Shown here piece after piece: positions 5,354 through 15,332 of a stretch of 19,743 bases of DNA. Numbering within the stretch: the stretch's first letter is position 1; the number at the start of each line of letters is the position of its first letter. This DNA is from Collinsella sp. (lineage in GTDB: Bacteria > Actinomycetota > Coriobacteriia > Coriobacteriales > Coriobacteriaceae): the NCBI GenBank assembly GCA_014871665.1, contig WGSL01000035.1, positions 1 to 19,743 of the forward strand, read 5' to 3'. The position numbers and the translations under genes are program-made. Below the pieces are notes generated by a model that worked only from the letters and a program-made list of their open reading frames with translations, was not told where the DNA came from and ran no database searches.

Positions 5354-8065
5354 ATGGCAAAAGTCCGTGTGTCCACCCTGGCCAAAGAGTTCGGCATGAC
5401 CTCCAAGGAACTGATGGGTCATCTCGCCGATATGAAGATTCCCGCTAAGTCCGCTTCCTCCGCCCTGGAGGACGCTTACGTCGCCATGGTCCGCAACCAT
5501 CTCCCCCCGGTGATCGCGGCCCGCGCCCAGTCCTTCGCGGCCGCCACGCAGGCCGAGGAGCAGGCCGCGGCCGCCGAGGAGGCCGCGCGTGCCGCCGAGG
5601 CCGAGCGCGAGCGCATCGCAGCCGAGAAGGCACGCGAGGAGGAGCGCCGCCAGTTCGCCGCGGCCCAGGCTGCCGAGGAGGCCGCCCGTGCCGAGGCCGA
5701 GGCCAAGAAGAAAGCCGAGCAGGAGCGCCTTGCCCGCGAAAAGGAAGAGGCTGCCCGCGAGGCCCAGCGTCGCGCCGTTCCCGCCTCTGACTCCGGGTCG
5801 CGTTTCCGCTCGCTGCTTGACCAGATCGCCGCGCAGGAGACCGTGCTCAAGGAGAAGAAGGACGCCGAGAACAAGGCCAAGGCCGAGCGTGCCGCCGAGC
5901 GCGGTAACCGTCGCGGCAATAACGATCGTCGTGGTGGTCGTCGTAATGACCGCAACGCCTCCGATAACAATTCCGAGCGCAACGCCTCCGAGAGCCGTCC
6001 GCATAGCCATCGCACCAACGCCAGCAACAATGTCGCTGCCGGCATGGACTTCCCCAACCCCGACAAGCAGGGCAAGGGCAAGAAGCGCAAGGGCGGTCAC
6101 AACAACGAAGAGGACCACTACAGCCGCATGGCTCGCGAGGCCGAGGAGTACAGCCGCGAGAAGGTGCTCGAGGAGGCCCGCGCCGCCGTCGAGGAGGCCT
6201 CTCGCGAGTCCACCGGTCGTCGTAAGAAGCGCAAGGAGAAGCGCGAGCGCGAGGCTGCAAAGGCTCAGGAGGAGCGCAAGATAGAGGAGGCATTGGCCCA
6301 GGGCGTGAACCCCGAGGAGCTCGATGCCATCAAGGTCTCCCAGGGTGTTACGGTCCAGGAGCTCGCCGAGGCGCTCGACGTTCCGGCCAACGACATCATC
6401 AAGCGCCTGTTCCTGCTGGGCACGCCGCTCACCATGACGCAGTCCATGTCCGACGACCTCGTCGAGCTGGTTGCCGACGACCTGGGCCGTCAGATTAAGA
6501 TCATCACCCCCGAGGAGGAGAACACCTTCTCGTTCTACGACGATCCCGCCGACCTTAAGCCGCGCGCCCCGGTCGTCACCGTCATGGGTCACGTCGACCA
6601 CGGCAAGACGTCGCTGCTCGACGCCATCCGTCACACCGGCGTCGCTGCCGGCGAGGCAGGCGGCATTACGCAGGCCATCGGTGCTTCGCAGGTCATGATC
6701 AACGACCGCAAGATCACCTTCATCGATACCCCCGGCCACGCGACCTTTACGGCCATGCGTGCTCGCGGCGCCAAGGTGACCGACATCGTCATTCTGATCG
6801 TGGCTGCCGACGACGGCGTCATGCCTCAGACCATCGAGTCGATCAACCACGCCAAGGCCGCCGGCGTACCCATCGTCGTCGCCGTCAACAAGATCGATAA
6901 GCCGGGCGCCAACCCCGACCGCGTGCGCCAGGAGCTCACCGAGTACGGCATCATCCCCGAGGAGTGGGGCGGACAGAACATGTTCGTCAACATTTCGGCC
7001 AAGCAGAAGATCGGTATCGACGACCTGCTCGAGACCGTGCTGCTCCAAGCCGACGTGCTCGAGCTCAAGGCCAACCCCGATACCTTTGCCTCCGGTAACG
7101 TCCTCGAGGCCAAGCTCGACAAGGGCCGCGGTTCGGTTGCCACGGTGCTCGTGACCCGCGGTACCCTGCACGTGGGCGATACGCTGGTCGCCGGCCTTAC
7201 CTACGGCCGCGTCCGCGCCATGCTCGACCCCAAGGGCAACGCCGTCACCGAGGCCGGTCCCTCCGACGCCGTCGAGATCCTGGGCCTGCAGTCCGTGCCC
7301 AACGCCGGCGACGAGTTCCGCGTTTTCGAGGACGAGCGCGAGGCTCGCGCTCTGGCCGATGAGCGTTCGCTCAAGGCCCGTATCGAGGAGCAGAGCCGCG
7401 TGAAGCACGTCACGCTCGAGAATCTCTTCGAGACCATCGCCGACGCCGAGGTCAAGGAGCTCAACCTGATCATCAAGGCCGACGTCCAGGGTTCCATCGA
7501 GGCCCTTCAGGACTCGCTCGACAAGATGGACCAGTCCGAGGTGCGCATCAACACGATCCACTCCGCGGTCGGTGCCATCAACGAGACCGACGTCGTCCTG
7601 GCAGACGCCTCCAATGCCATCATCATCGGCTTTGGCGTGCGTCCCGACGGCAAGGCCCGCTCAGCTGCCGAGCGCGAGGGCGTCGAGATCCGTTGCTACG
7701 ACGTCATCTACAAGTGCCTCGAGGAGCTCGACGCTGCCCGTATCGGCATGCTCAAGCCCACCGAGGTCGAGGTCTCCACGGGTACCGCGACCGTCCTGGA
7801 CACCTTCAAGGTGCCCAAAGTCGGCATCGCAGCCGGTGTCCGCGTCGAAGAGGGCGAGATCGCCGCGACCGATTCCGTGCGCCTGGTGCGCGACGGCATC
7901 GTGGTCTTCAACGGCAAGATCGCCTCGATGCGTCACTACAAGGATGAGGCTAAGAGCCTCAAGAGTGGTTCCGAGGGCGGCATTGGCCTGGAGAACTTCC
8001 AGGACATCAAGCCCGGCGACCAGATCGAGGGTTACCGCATCGACCAGGTTGCCCGTACCGAGTAG
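5354..8065 (+). CDS. infB: Translation initiation factor IF-2
   Basis: This GTPase places initiator fMet-tRNA on the 30S subunit and promotes subunit joining. The 903-residue product opens with an IF2_N module (about 1-52: MAKVRVSTLAKEFG...). A long Ala/Glu/Arg-rich, probably helical region follows, then an Asn/Arg/Gly-rich disordered stretch (about 184-222), then a second IF2_N module (about 325-385). The G domain carries G1 GHVDHGKT (412-419), G3 DTPGH (458-462), G4 NKID (512-515) and G5 SAK (548-550). The IF-2 beta-barrel, domain III and C-terminal fMet-tRNA-binding domain follow. The length fits actinobacterial IF-2, which has an extended N-terminus. The ATG is preceded by AGGTGA, 6 nt away. 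The genes ylxR and ylxQ, often present just upstream, are missing. Confidence 0.98.
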   Translation: MAKVRVSTLAKEFGMTSKELMGHLADMKIPAKSASSALEDAYVAMVRNHLPPVIAARAQSFAAATQAEEQAAAAEEAARAAEAERERIAAEKAREEERRQFAAAQAAEEAARAEAEAKKKAEQERLAREKEEAAREAQRRAVPASDSGSRFRSLLDQIAAQETVLKEKKDAENKAKAERAAERGNRRGNNDRRGGRRNDRNASDNNSERNASESRPHSHRTNASNNVAAGMDFPNPDKQGKGKKRKGGHNNEEDHYSRMAREAEEYSREKVLEEARAAVEEASRESTGRRKKRKEKREREAAKAQEERKIEEALAQGVNPEELDAIKVSQGVTVQELAEALDVPANDIIKRLFLLGTPLTMTQSMSDDLVELVADDLGRQIKIITPEEENTFSFYDDPADLKPRAPVVTVMGHVDHGKTSLLDAIRHTGVAAGEAGGITQAIGASQVMINDRKITFIDTPGHATFTAMRARGAKVTDIVILIVAADDGVMPQTIESINHAKAAGVPIVVAVNKIDKPGANPDRVRQELTEYGIIPEEWGGQNMFVNISAKQKIGIDDLLETVLLQADVLELKANPDTFASGNVLEAKLDKGRGSVATVLVTRGTLHVGDTLVAGLTYGRVRAMLDPKGNAVTEAGPSDAVEILGLQSVPNAGDEFRVFEDEREARALADERSLKARIEEQSRVKHVTLENLFETIADAEVKELNLIIKADVQGSIEALQDSLDKMDQSEVRINTIHSAVGAINETDVVLADASNAIIIGFGVRPDGKARSAAEREGVEIRCYDVIYKCLEELDAARIGMLKPTEVEVSTGTATVLDTFKVPKVGIAAGVRVEEGEIAATDSVRLVRDGIVVFNGKIASMRHYKDEAKSLKSGSEGGIGLENFQDIKPGDQIEGYRIDQVARTE

Positions 8066-8076
8066 GGGGTAGCGCT

Positions 8077-8487
8077 ATGAAGCAAACGCAGGCAACCCGC
8101 CGACTGGGCGAGCAGCTTCGCGAGAAGCTCGGTTATATCCTGCTCTTTGAGGTTTCCGATCCGCGCCTCGACCTGGTCACCCTGACTGCGGTCGAGGTCG
8201 CGGTGGACCGTTCGTTCGCGCGCGTGTACGTGTCGTGCGATGCGAGCCGCTACGACGAGGTCATGGAGGCGCTCGCCAGCGCCAAGGGCCGCATTCGCAG
8301 CCTGCTGGCCCGCTCGCTCGATTGGCGTGTCACGCCCGAGCTCGATTTTCGCATCGATCGCTCGACTGATGAGGCCGAGCGCATCACGCGTGCGCTGGAA
8401 AACGTTCCGGCCACGCTGGCGATCGAAAAGGACGAGGACGGCTATCCCATAGCGGATGCCGCCCAGGAGGCAGCTTTAGATGACTAA
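8077..8487 (+). CDS. rbfA: 30S ribosome-binding factor RbfA
   Basis: RbfA binds the small ribosomal subunit late in assembly and is needed for 16S rRNA 5'-end processing. The 136-residue product has the single KH-like fold sequence pattern: an early basic helix (RRLGEQLREKLGYIL), then VSDPRL, then VTLTAVEV and ARVYVS strands. The ATG follows the infB stop by 11 bp, and a GGGGG run that overlaps the infB stop codon serves as ribosome site with 7-nt spacing. Its 3' end overlaps nrnA by 8 bp. Position directly after infB is typical. Confidence 0.95.
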   Translation: MKQTQATRRLGEQLREKLGYILLFEVSDPRLDLVTLTAVEVAVDRSFARVYVSCDASRYDEVMEALASAKGRIRSLLARSLDWRVTPELDFRIDRSTDEAERITRALENVPATLAIEKDEDGYPIADAAQEAALDD

Positions 8488-9523
8488 TTCCGCTGATCTC
8501 GCCGCTGGCGAGTCTGCAGATATTACGCGACGCATCCTCGAGCTCATCGAGGGTGCGTCCTCCATTGCGATTTCGGGACATACGTCTCCCGATGGTGACG
8601 CCCTGGGCTCCGTGCTGGGTCTGGGCTTATCGCTTATGAAGTTTTTCCCCAACAAGGACATTGCGCTGCTGCTGGCAGACGATGATCCGGTGCCGCGCAT
8701 CTACCGCTTTATGGAGGGCGCCGATCGCTTGGTGCCCGCATCTGCGTATACCGGCAATCCGGACCTGTTTATCTCGGTGGATGTGCCGGTCGTCGAGCGT
8801 CTCAACAACTCGGCCGAGGTACTTCGTCGCTCCAAGCATGTGGTGTGCTTCGATCACCATCCGGCGCGCGAGGAGTTTACCGAGCTGAGCCTGAGGCGTG
8901 TCGATGCCGCGGCCTGCGCCATGATTATCGACCGTTTCTTGGATAATTGCGGCATCGTCGCCCGTGATGGCGTTGCGACTTGCTTGCTGTGCGGCTTGGT
9001 GACCGACACCGGTCGTTTCCAGTACCAGAACGCCGATGCTGCCGCGTTCCACGCGGCTTCGCGCCTGGTAGCGCATGGTGCCGATCCGGCTCGTGTCGCG
9101 CTCGAGGTCTACCAGAGCATGCGCGTCGAGTTTTTGCACCTCAAGTCTATTGTCATGGGCCGTATTAAGACGGTCGCGCACGGACGCGTGGCGTATAGCT
9201 ATGCCTACCAGAGCGACCTTGAGGCCTGCGGCGTCACCTCTGATGAATGTGACGGTCTGGTCGATGTGGTGCGTGCGGTGATGGGCGTTGAGGTATGTCT
9301 GTTCTTAAAGGGCATCGATGGCGATACCAAGGTGCGCGGCAACCTGCGCTCCAAGGGTGACCTCGATGTGTCCGAGATCGCTGCCAACTTTGGCGGTGGC
9401 GGGCATCATGCCGCTGCCGGCTTTACCAACAACGGAACGATTCGCGAGACGCTCGCCGTGGCACTTCCCATGCTGGCCGAGCTGGTGGGGGAGGATCCCG
9501 CTTCGGTGACCGTCGAGTTCTAA
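8480..9523 (+). CDS. nrnA: DHH/DHHA1-family phosphoesterase, NrnA-like
   Basis: Members of this family cleave short RNA oligonucleotides (nanoRNA), pAp and, in some species, cyclic-di-AMP or pApA, using two metal ions. The 347-residue protein shows His34, Asp38 and Asp40 (HTSPDGDALGS), Asp101 (SVDVP), the DHH motif at 125-127 and Asp176 (TDTGRF). It ends in a DHHA1 substrate-binding domain with GGGGHHAAAG beginning at 305. All expected metal ligands are present, so it should be active. The ATG lies inside the rbfA 3' end and uses AGGAGG 9 nt upstream, indicating translational coupling. The exact substrate (nanoRNA, pAp or pApA) cannot be told from sequence. The rbfA-nrnA-truB order is widespread in Gram-positive bacteria. 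Confidence 0.92.
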   Translation: MTNSADLAAGESADITRRILELIEGASSIAISGHTSPDGDALGSVLGLGLSLMKFFPNKDIALLLADDDPVPRIYRFMEGADRLVPASAYTGNPDLFISVDVPVVERLNNSAEVLRRSKHVVCFDHHPAREEFTELSLRRVDAAACAMIIDRFLDNCGIVARDGVATCLLCGLVTDTGRFQYQNADAAAFHAASRLVAHGADPARVALEVYQSMRVEFLHLKSIVMGRIKTVAHGRVAYSYAYQSDLEACGVTSDECDGLVDVVRAVMGVEVCLFLKGIDGDTKVRGNLRSKGDLDVSEIAANFGGGGHHAAAGFTNNGTIRETLAVALPMLAELVGEDPASVTVEF

Positions 9524-9538
9524 TTTTTTGGATGGTAC

Positions 9539-10471
9539 ATGGCTCGTCGTACGCCTTCTCAATTGAATATGCTGCTCGCCGTCGATAAGCCGGTGGGCTG
9601 CACGTCCCACGACGTGGTTTCGCAATGCCGACGCGCCCTCCACGAACGGCGTGTCGGTCATGCCGGCACGCTCGACCCCATGGCATCCGGTGTCATGGTG
9701 GTGGGCGTGGGTCAGGCCACGCGTCTGCTGGGCATGCTCACCCTCGACACGAAAAGCTACGTCGCCGACATTTCGTTTGGCGTCGAGACTAATACCGACG
9801 ATGCGGAGGGCGAGGCCGCTCGCACCGTTTCCGTTGCCCCCGAGCTGCACGACATGGCCTACGCCCGTGAACAGCTGGCTGCTATGCTGGGGCCGCAGAT
9901 GCAGGTCCCGCCGGCGTTCTCGGCCATTTCGGTCAACGGCGTCCGTGCCTACAAGTCTGCTCGTGAGGGCAATGCCGTTGACCTGCCTCCGCGTCCCGTC
10001 GAGGTGTATGCCGCCGACTTGATCGCCATGAGCGGCGAGGGCGATACTTGTGTTTGGACCGTGGCATTTTCGGTGAGCAAGGGCACCTACATCCGCGCGC
10101 TCGCTCGTGATTTGGGTCGTGCGTGCGATAGTGCCGCACACATTTCCGCGCTACGCCGGACGGCATCCGGCGTGGTTTCCATTGGCGTCTGCCATGCGGT
10201 GGAGGAACTTTCTCCCGAGTCTGCGACTGGCTTTGCTTTGGACCCCATCGCGGCCCTGGGCTCCACGCGTGTCGACTTGCCGGGCAACCTTGCCGATGAC
10301 CTGCTCTGCGGCAGGCGCATTCCCGTTGACCGCGCGCTTGGCGACTTTGATGCTTCGAAGGCGCCGTTTGCGCTGGTGCTCGATGGTGGGCTCAAGGCGC
10401 TTGCCCGCATTGAGGACGGTCGCTTTGTGATGGAGCACGTGTTTCCGCAGGCAATTGGCGGTGTTCGATGA
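9539..10471 (+). CDS. truB: tRNA pseudouridine(55) synthase TruB
   Basis: TruB converts U55 in the T-loop of tRNAs to pseudouridine. The 310-residue product begins with LLAVDKPVGCTSHDVV, carries the catalytic-loop motif GHAGTLDP with catalytic Asp46, has the Tyr-containing SKGTYIRALARDLG motif, and ends in a PUA-like RNA-binding domain. The ATG at 9539 lies 15 bp after the nrnA stop behind a short T-run and a weak GGATGG ribosome site. A later in-frame ATG (9569) would cut into the conserved start and is less likely. The stop overlaps ribF in an ATGA arrangement. Confidence 0.95.
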   Translation: MARRTPSQLNMLLAVDKPVGCTSHDVVSQCRRALHERRVGHAGTLDPMASGVMVVGVGQATRLLGMLTLDTKSYVADISFGVETNTDDAEGEAARTVSVAPELHDMAYAREQLAAMLGPQMQVPPAFSAISVNGVRAYKSAREGNAVDLPPRPVEVYAADLIAMSGEGDTCVWTVAFSVSKGTYIRALARDLGRACDSAAHISALRRTASGVVSIGVCHAVEELSPESATGFALDPIAALGSTRVDLPGNLADDLLCGRRIPVDRALGDFDASKAPFALVLDGGLKALARIEDGRFVMEHVFPQAIGGVR

Positions 10472-11475
10472 TGCTGGCCCCCCACGAGCTCGCGCGTATC
10501 TTTTTCGCGGGCGAGTCGGGCGAGGCGCGCATCGTTCCCGCCGCCGCGTTTGATGGGTGCGGGCGTTTAGGTGCTGCCTCGATTGGCATCGGCGTGTTCG
10601 ATGGCGTGCATCGGGGACACCGCGAACTTATTGACGCCGTGGTGCGCGACGCCCGTGACCATAACTGCCTCGCAGTTGTGGTCACCTTCGATCCCGATCC
10701 GGACGTCGTGGTGAGTCCTTCGCCCGCTCAAAAACTGATGACGACGGCCGACCGCCTGCATGCCCTGGCTCTCACCGGGGTCGATGCGGTTGTCGCCGTT
10801 CCTTTTACGCCCGCGGTGGCGGCACTCGATCATGTCGGTTTTCTCTCACTGCTGTCGCGCGTCGTCGACATTCGCTCGATTCGCGTGGGCAGTGATTTTC
10901 GCCTCGGTCGTGGTGGCGCCTCGGGCGTTGCCGAGATGCAGGCATGGGGTGCCGAGCGCGGTGTTGACGTCTATGGCCATGAGCTGCTGTGCGTCGATGG
11001 GCAGATAATCTGCGCCACCCGTATTCGCCAGGAGCTGCGCCAGGGCCATGTTGAGCTTGCCACCGAGCTGCTCGGTCGTCCGTACATGCTGCGCGGCGTG
11101 GTTGCCGGTGGCCGTCATCAGGGCTCTGACATGGGCTTTCCCACGGCAAACATTCAGGTGCCCGAGGGCATTCAGGTGCCTGCCGATGGCGTTTACGAGG
11201 GCCTTGTGCTGGTCGACGATACCGTGTGGCCCGCTGCGGTAAACGTGGGCCTACCGCCGACGTATGCCGACGATGCCGCCTCGGCGCATCTGGAGGCTAA
11301 TCTGATTGGGTATACGGGCGACTTGTACGGTGCGTCCGTCTCGCTGGCGTTTACGCGCTGGCTGCGCCCGTCGCGTGTGTTCGATTCGCTGGACGAGTTG
11401 ATCGCGACCGTCGAGGGTAATATTGACGATATTCGCCACAACTTGGGTGAACAGGGGGTGAGCATCCGTGATTAG
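10468..11475 (+). CDS. ribF: Bifunctional riboflavin kinase / FAD synthetase RibF
   Basis: RibF phosphorylates riboflavin to FMN and adenylates FMN to FAD. The 335-residue protein has an N-terminal nucleotidyltransferase domain with GVFDGVHRGH (HxGH as His48-His51), FDPDP and a GSDFRLGRGG segment. The C-terminal flavokinase domain (about 205-330) has GSDMGFPTAN, DGVYEG, AAVNVG and GDLYG. The ATG overlaps the truB TGA (ATGA), so translation is coupled; a second ATG immediately follows and could also be used. Both catalytic halves look intact. Its 3' end overlaps dnaG by 8 bp. In many bacteria rpsO and pnp follow ribF, whereas here dnaG does. Confidence 0.95.
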   Translation: MMLAPHELARIFFAGESGEARIVPAAAFDGCGRLGAASIGIGVFDGVHRGHRELIDAVVRDARDHNCLAVVVTFDPDPDVVVSPSPAQKLMTTADRLHALALTGVDAVVAVPFTPAVAALDHVGFLSLLSRVVDIRSIRVGSDFRLGRGGASGVAEMQAWGAERGVDVYGHELLCVDGQIICATRIRQELRQGHVELATELLGRPYMLRGVVAGGRHQGSDMGFPTANIQVPEGIQVPADGVYEGLVLVDDTVWPAAVNVGLPPTYADDAASAHLEANLIGYTGDLYGASVSLAFTRWLRPSRVFDSLDELIATVEGNIDDIRHNLGEQGVSIRD

Positions 11476-13576
11476 CGATGAGGAAAAAGACCAGGTACGC
11501 GCTGCGTCTGACCTGGTTGCCATCGTGCAGGAAACGGTCGAGCTCAAGCCCCGCGGCCATGAGTTTTGGGGATGCTGCCCCTTCCATGGCGAAAAGACGC
11601 CGTCCTTCCACATTATTCCCGCCACGCAGGTGTGGCATTGCTTTGGCTGCGGCGAGGGTGGCGACGTCTTCACGTATATCATGAAGCGCGAGAACCTGAG
11701 CTTTCCCGAGTCAATCCGTTATTTGGCCGATCGCGCGGGTATTGAGCTGCATGACACCGGAGATCGCCGCGAGCGCGGCACCAAGCGTGCCCGCATCTAC
11801 GATTTGTGCGCCGAGACCGCCCAGTTCTACCACACCATGCTTATGCGCGGTAAGGACGGCCGTCCGCGCGAGTACTTTGCCAGCCGCGGCATGGGTGGCG
11901 ACGTCTGCCGCCGCTACTGCCTGGGCTTTGCACCGGGCCGTAACGCGCTGGTGTCGCACCTGTCCCAGGCGGGTTTTACCCCGCAGGAGATGATCGATGC
12001 CAACGTTGCCGTGAGCCGCGGGCGCGGGCAGCTTGCCGACCGCTTTTACGACCGCGTGATGTTTCCCATCTTTGACGAGCAGGGTCACAATATTGCCTTT
12101 GGCGGTCGTATTATGGGCGACGGCCAGCCTAAGTACCTCAATACCGCCGAGACGAGCGTGTTTCATAAAAAGCGAAACCTCTACGGTTTTAATTGGGCCA
12201 AGGAGTTTATCGTCGCGCAGGATACTGCCATCGTGGTGGAGGGCTATACCGACTGCATCGCCTGTTGGGAGGCGGGGATTAAAAACGTTGTCGCTACGCT
12301 GGGCACCGCGCTCACGGAGCATCACGTCAAGACGCTCACTCGTTTTGCCAAGCGCATCGTGTATATGTTTGACGGCGATGCCGCCGGTCAAAAGGCTGCT
12401 CGCCGTGCGATTCAGTTTATCGAGCAGGATTCTATGGACCTGCGCTGCGTGGTGCTGCCCGACGGTAACGATCCCATGGAGTTCATCACGGCGCATGGTG
12501 GTGAGGCACTGCAGGCGCGCATCGACGCTGCCGAGCCGCTCATGGACTTCGTGTACCGTTCGCTGCAGGAGTCGAGCGATATCACCACGCCGGGCGGTCG
12601 CGCCAAGGCGCTGGAGGACGCTCTCACGCTCATCTATCCGCTGCGCGATAGCTATATGATCGATACGTACTTTATCCAGATTGCCGATCTGCTGGGTTTG
12701 GATCTGGAGACGGTGCGTGCGAGCTCGGGCCGTGTGTTTCGCGATGTCGCCAAGCGCGAGGATGCGGAACGACGTCGTGAGCAGAACTATGAGCGCCAGC
12801 GGGCACAGGCTGAGCGGTCCGGTAGCGCGGGCGGTCGGGCGTCTGGTTCGCAGGGGACATCTCGTGGTGCTTGGGCTTCGGGCGCGACTCCGGCCGTAGC
12901 GGCGCCGGTCGAGGAAGAACCGTACGACTGCGTCCCGCTCGATGCCTATGGCGCTGCACCAGTGGAGGTCGTTGACGACTTGCCGCCAATCGATGTGCCC
13001 GATGGTGTGGGCGCTGTGCCTGTGGCTGATGGTTTGGGCGCACCGGCTGCGGCGGCGCCGATGGTTCTTACCGATCTGGAGCGCAAGTCCTTGGCAGGGG
13101 AGCGCGAGCTGCTGACCATGCTCACGAGCTATCCCGACCTGTTCCGCACGTATGCCGACCGCATCTGCTCCATCGAGTGGGTTGACTCACGTCACGAGTC
13201 CATCGCGTGGGCCGTTCTGGCAACGCCGCCGGGAACCGATCCTGCAGCCTGCATGGATGCGGCGCGCTCGGTGTGTCCCGATGCGGCAACGCTTGTGAGT
13301 GCCGGGCGCATCTCGGCGACGAGCAAGCACCCCACCGAGACGAACATCGTGTTTATGCTCGATACGCTCGAGCTCTACACCATCAAGCGCCGCATGCGTG
13401 CTGCACAGGCCAAGCTGCGCCAGGACCGTTCACTCGATGATGAGGCCCGTCGCGCGCTGACCGTTCAGGCCGCGCAGGATTCGCAGCGTCAACGCGAACT
13501 GCAAAAGTCGATCGGCGGCGTGGCGGACCCGTTCCGTTTGATCGGCCTGGAGGCCGCGGGCACCGAACAAGCCTAG
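11468..13576 (+). CDS. dnaG: DNA primase DnaG
   Basis: DnaG synthesises RNA primers for chromosome replication. The 702-residue product starts with the canonical MISDEEK...ASDLV segment. This supports the GTG at 11468, which overlaps the ribF end by 8 bp and has a GGGGG ribosome site 9 nt upstream. The N-terminal CHC2 zinc finger uses Cys37, His40, Cys58 and Cys61. The TOPRIM core carries VVEGYTD with Glu258 and DGD at 302-304, the metal-binding acidic residues. Residues about 430-531 form a low-complexity Gly/Ser then Ala/Pro/Asp/Val-rich linker, and 532-702 is a divergent helicase-interaction domain. The linker makes the protein about 100 residues longer than the usual ~600. Position just before rpoD is classical. 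Confidence 0.97.
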   Translation: MISDEEKDQVRAASDLVAIVQETVELKPRGHEFWGCCPFHGEKTPSFHIIPATQVWHCFGCGEGGDVFTYIMKRENLSFPESIRYLADRAGIELHDTGDRRERGTKRARIYDLCAETAQFYHTMLMRGKDGRPREYFASRGMGGDVCRRYCLGFAPGRNALVSHLSQAGFTPQEMIDANVAVSRGRGQLADRFYDRVMFPIFDEQGHNIAFGGRIMGDGQPKYLNTAETSVFHKKRNLYGFNWAKEFIVAQDTAIVVEGYTDCIACWEAGIKNVVATLGTALTEHHVKTLTRFAKRIVYMFDGDAAGQKAARRAIQFIEQDSMDLRCVVLPDGNDPMEFITAHGGEALQARIDAAEPLMDFVYRSLQESSDITTPGGRAKALEDALTLIYPLRDSYMIDTYFIQIADLLGLDLETVRASSGRVFRDVAKREDAERRREQNYERQRAQAERSGSAGGRASGSQGTSRGAWASGATPAVAAPVEEEPYDCVPLDAYGAAPVEVVDDLPPIDVPDGVGAVPVADGLGAPAAAAPMVLTDLERKSLAGERELLTMLTSYPDLFRTYADRICSIEWVDSRHESIAWAVLATPPGTDPAACMDAARSVCPDAATLVSAGRISATSKHPTETNIVFMLDTLELYTIKRRMRAAQAKLRQDRSLDDEARRALTVQAAQDSQRQRELQKSIGGVADPFRLIGLEAAGTEQA

Positions 13577-13645
13577 ATGTTGTGGTCAACCAGCGTATTC
13601 TCGCCTATATCCAGTCCTCTTTTTGGGTATAGACGTCAATGTGTG

Positions 13646-13661
13646 TGCTAAAGTATTGAGT
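13646..13661 (+). promoter_or_regulatory. Predicted extended -10 promoter of rpoD
   Basis: TGC (13646-13648) directly precedes TAAAGT (13649-13654), an extended -10 element. No good -35 box is seen at 16-18 bp spacing. The predicted start near 13661 falls within a small dyad, AGTCC-TGT-GGACT (13659-13671). A start there would leave only about 11 nt before the ATG at 13672 but about 26 nt before the preferred GTG start. Confidence 0.5.
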
Positions 13662-13686
13662 CCTGTGGACTATGAAGGGAGAATCT

Positions 13687-15036
<1,350 letters not shown>

Positions 15037-15045
15037 TCAAGCAAG

Positions 15046-15082
15046 AAGCGCCCTCAAGCACATCCGCTTGGGGGCGCTTTCA
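15046..15082 (+). terminator. Intrinsic terminator after rpoD
   Basis: AAGCGCCCTCAAGC (15046-15059) pairs with GCTTGGGGGCGCTT (15066-15079), a 14-bp stem with one G-U pair and a 6-nt loop, followed by a short T-run. It closes the long rimP-to-rpoD operon. Confidence 0.85.
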
Positions 15083-15084
15083 TG

Positions 15085-15140
15085 TAGTCGTTGGGGACAT
15101 TCTTGAATGACTGGTCGTTTAAGAACGTCCCCAATGACTA
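15085..15140. repeat. 56-bp near-perfect palindrome (REP/MITE-like?)
   Basis: Two 27-nt arms (15085-15111 and 15114-15140) surround a 2-nt TG centre. Twenty-three positions pair by Watson-Crick rules, three as G-U and one (15099/15126) is an A-C mismatch when read as + strand RNA. Each arm contains TTGGGGAC followed by [A/G]TTCTT. It is separate from the rpoD terminator and lacks a T-tract. The form resembles a dispersed palindromic element, but copy number cannot be judged from one window. Confidence 0.7.
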
Positions 15141-15166
15141 GGTCGGAAAATTTCTTAAAAAAGTTC

Positions 15167-15194
15167 TTGCCCTGAGCTGATTCGTCCGTATAAT
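15167..15194 (+). promoter_or_regulatory. Strong predicted promoter of the tRNA-Asn pair
   Basis: TTGCCC (15167-15172), a 16-bp spacer, and a consensus TATAAT (15189-15194). The predicted start is near 15201, giving a 5' leader of about 24 nt before the first tRNA. An A/T-rich stretch (15147-15163) just upstream could act as an UP-like element. Confidence 0.8.
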
Positions 15195-15224
15195 AAATTT
15201 CGTTGCTTGAGAGCACGCACCTAT

Positions 15225-15299
15225 TCCTCGGTAGCTCAATGGTAGAGCACGCGGCTGTTAACCGCGCTGTTGTAGGTTCGAGTCCTACCCGGGGAGCCA
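15225..15299 (+). tRNA. tRNA-Asn(GTT), copy 1
   Basis: This 75-nt cloverleaf includes an encoded CCA. The acceptor stem TCCTCGG pairs with CCGGGGA (one T-G pair) and the discriminator is G. The D arm is GCTC...GAGC. The anticodon stem CGCGG/CCGCG holds loop CTGTTAA with anticodon GTT, which reads asparagine codons AAC and AAU. The T stem is GTAGG/CCTAC with loop TTCGAGT. The spacer to copy 2 holds a small hairpin (AGCCC 15309-15313 with GGGCT 15322-15326) that may aid processing. Confidence 0.97.
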
Positions 15300-15332
15300 G
15301 AATTTATCAGCCCCTTCCGTTGGGCTTTAAAT

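Noticed and set aside
5309..7561. A 750-codon open frame on the minus strand opposite infB
   Set aside because: It is fully antisense to IF-2, which has all its motifs. The translation is repetitive Leu/Gly/Val/Asp-rich, typical of the complement of GC-rich codons, with no domain recognised.
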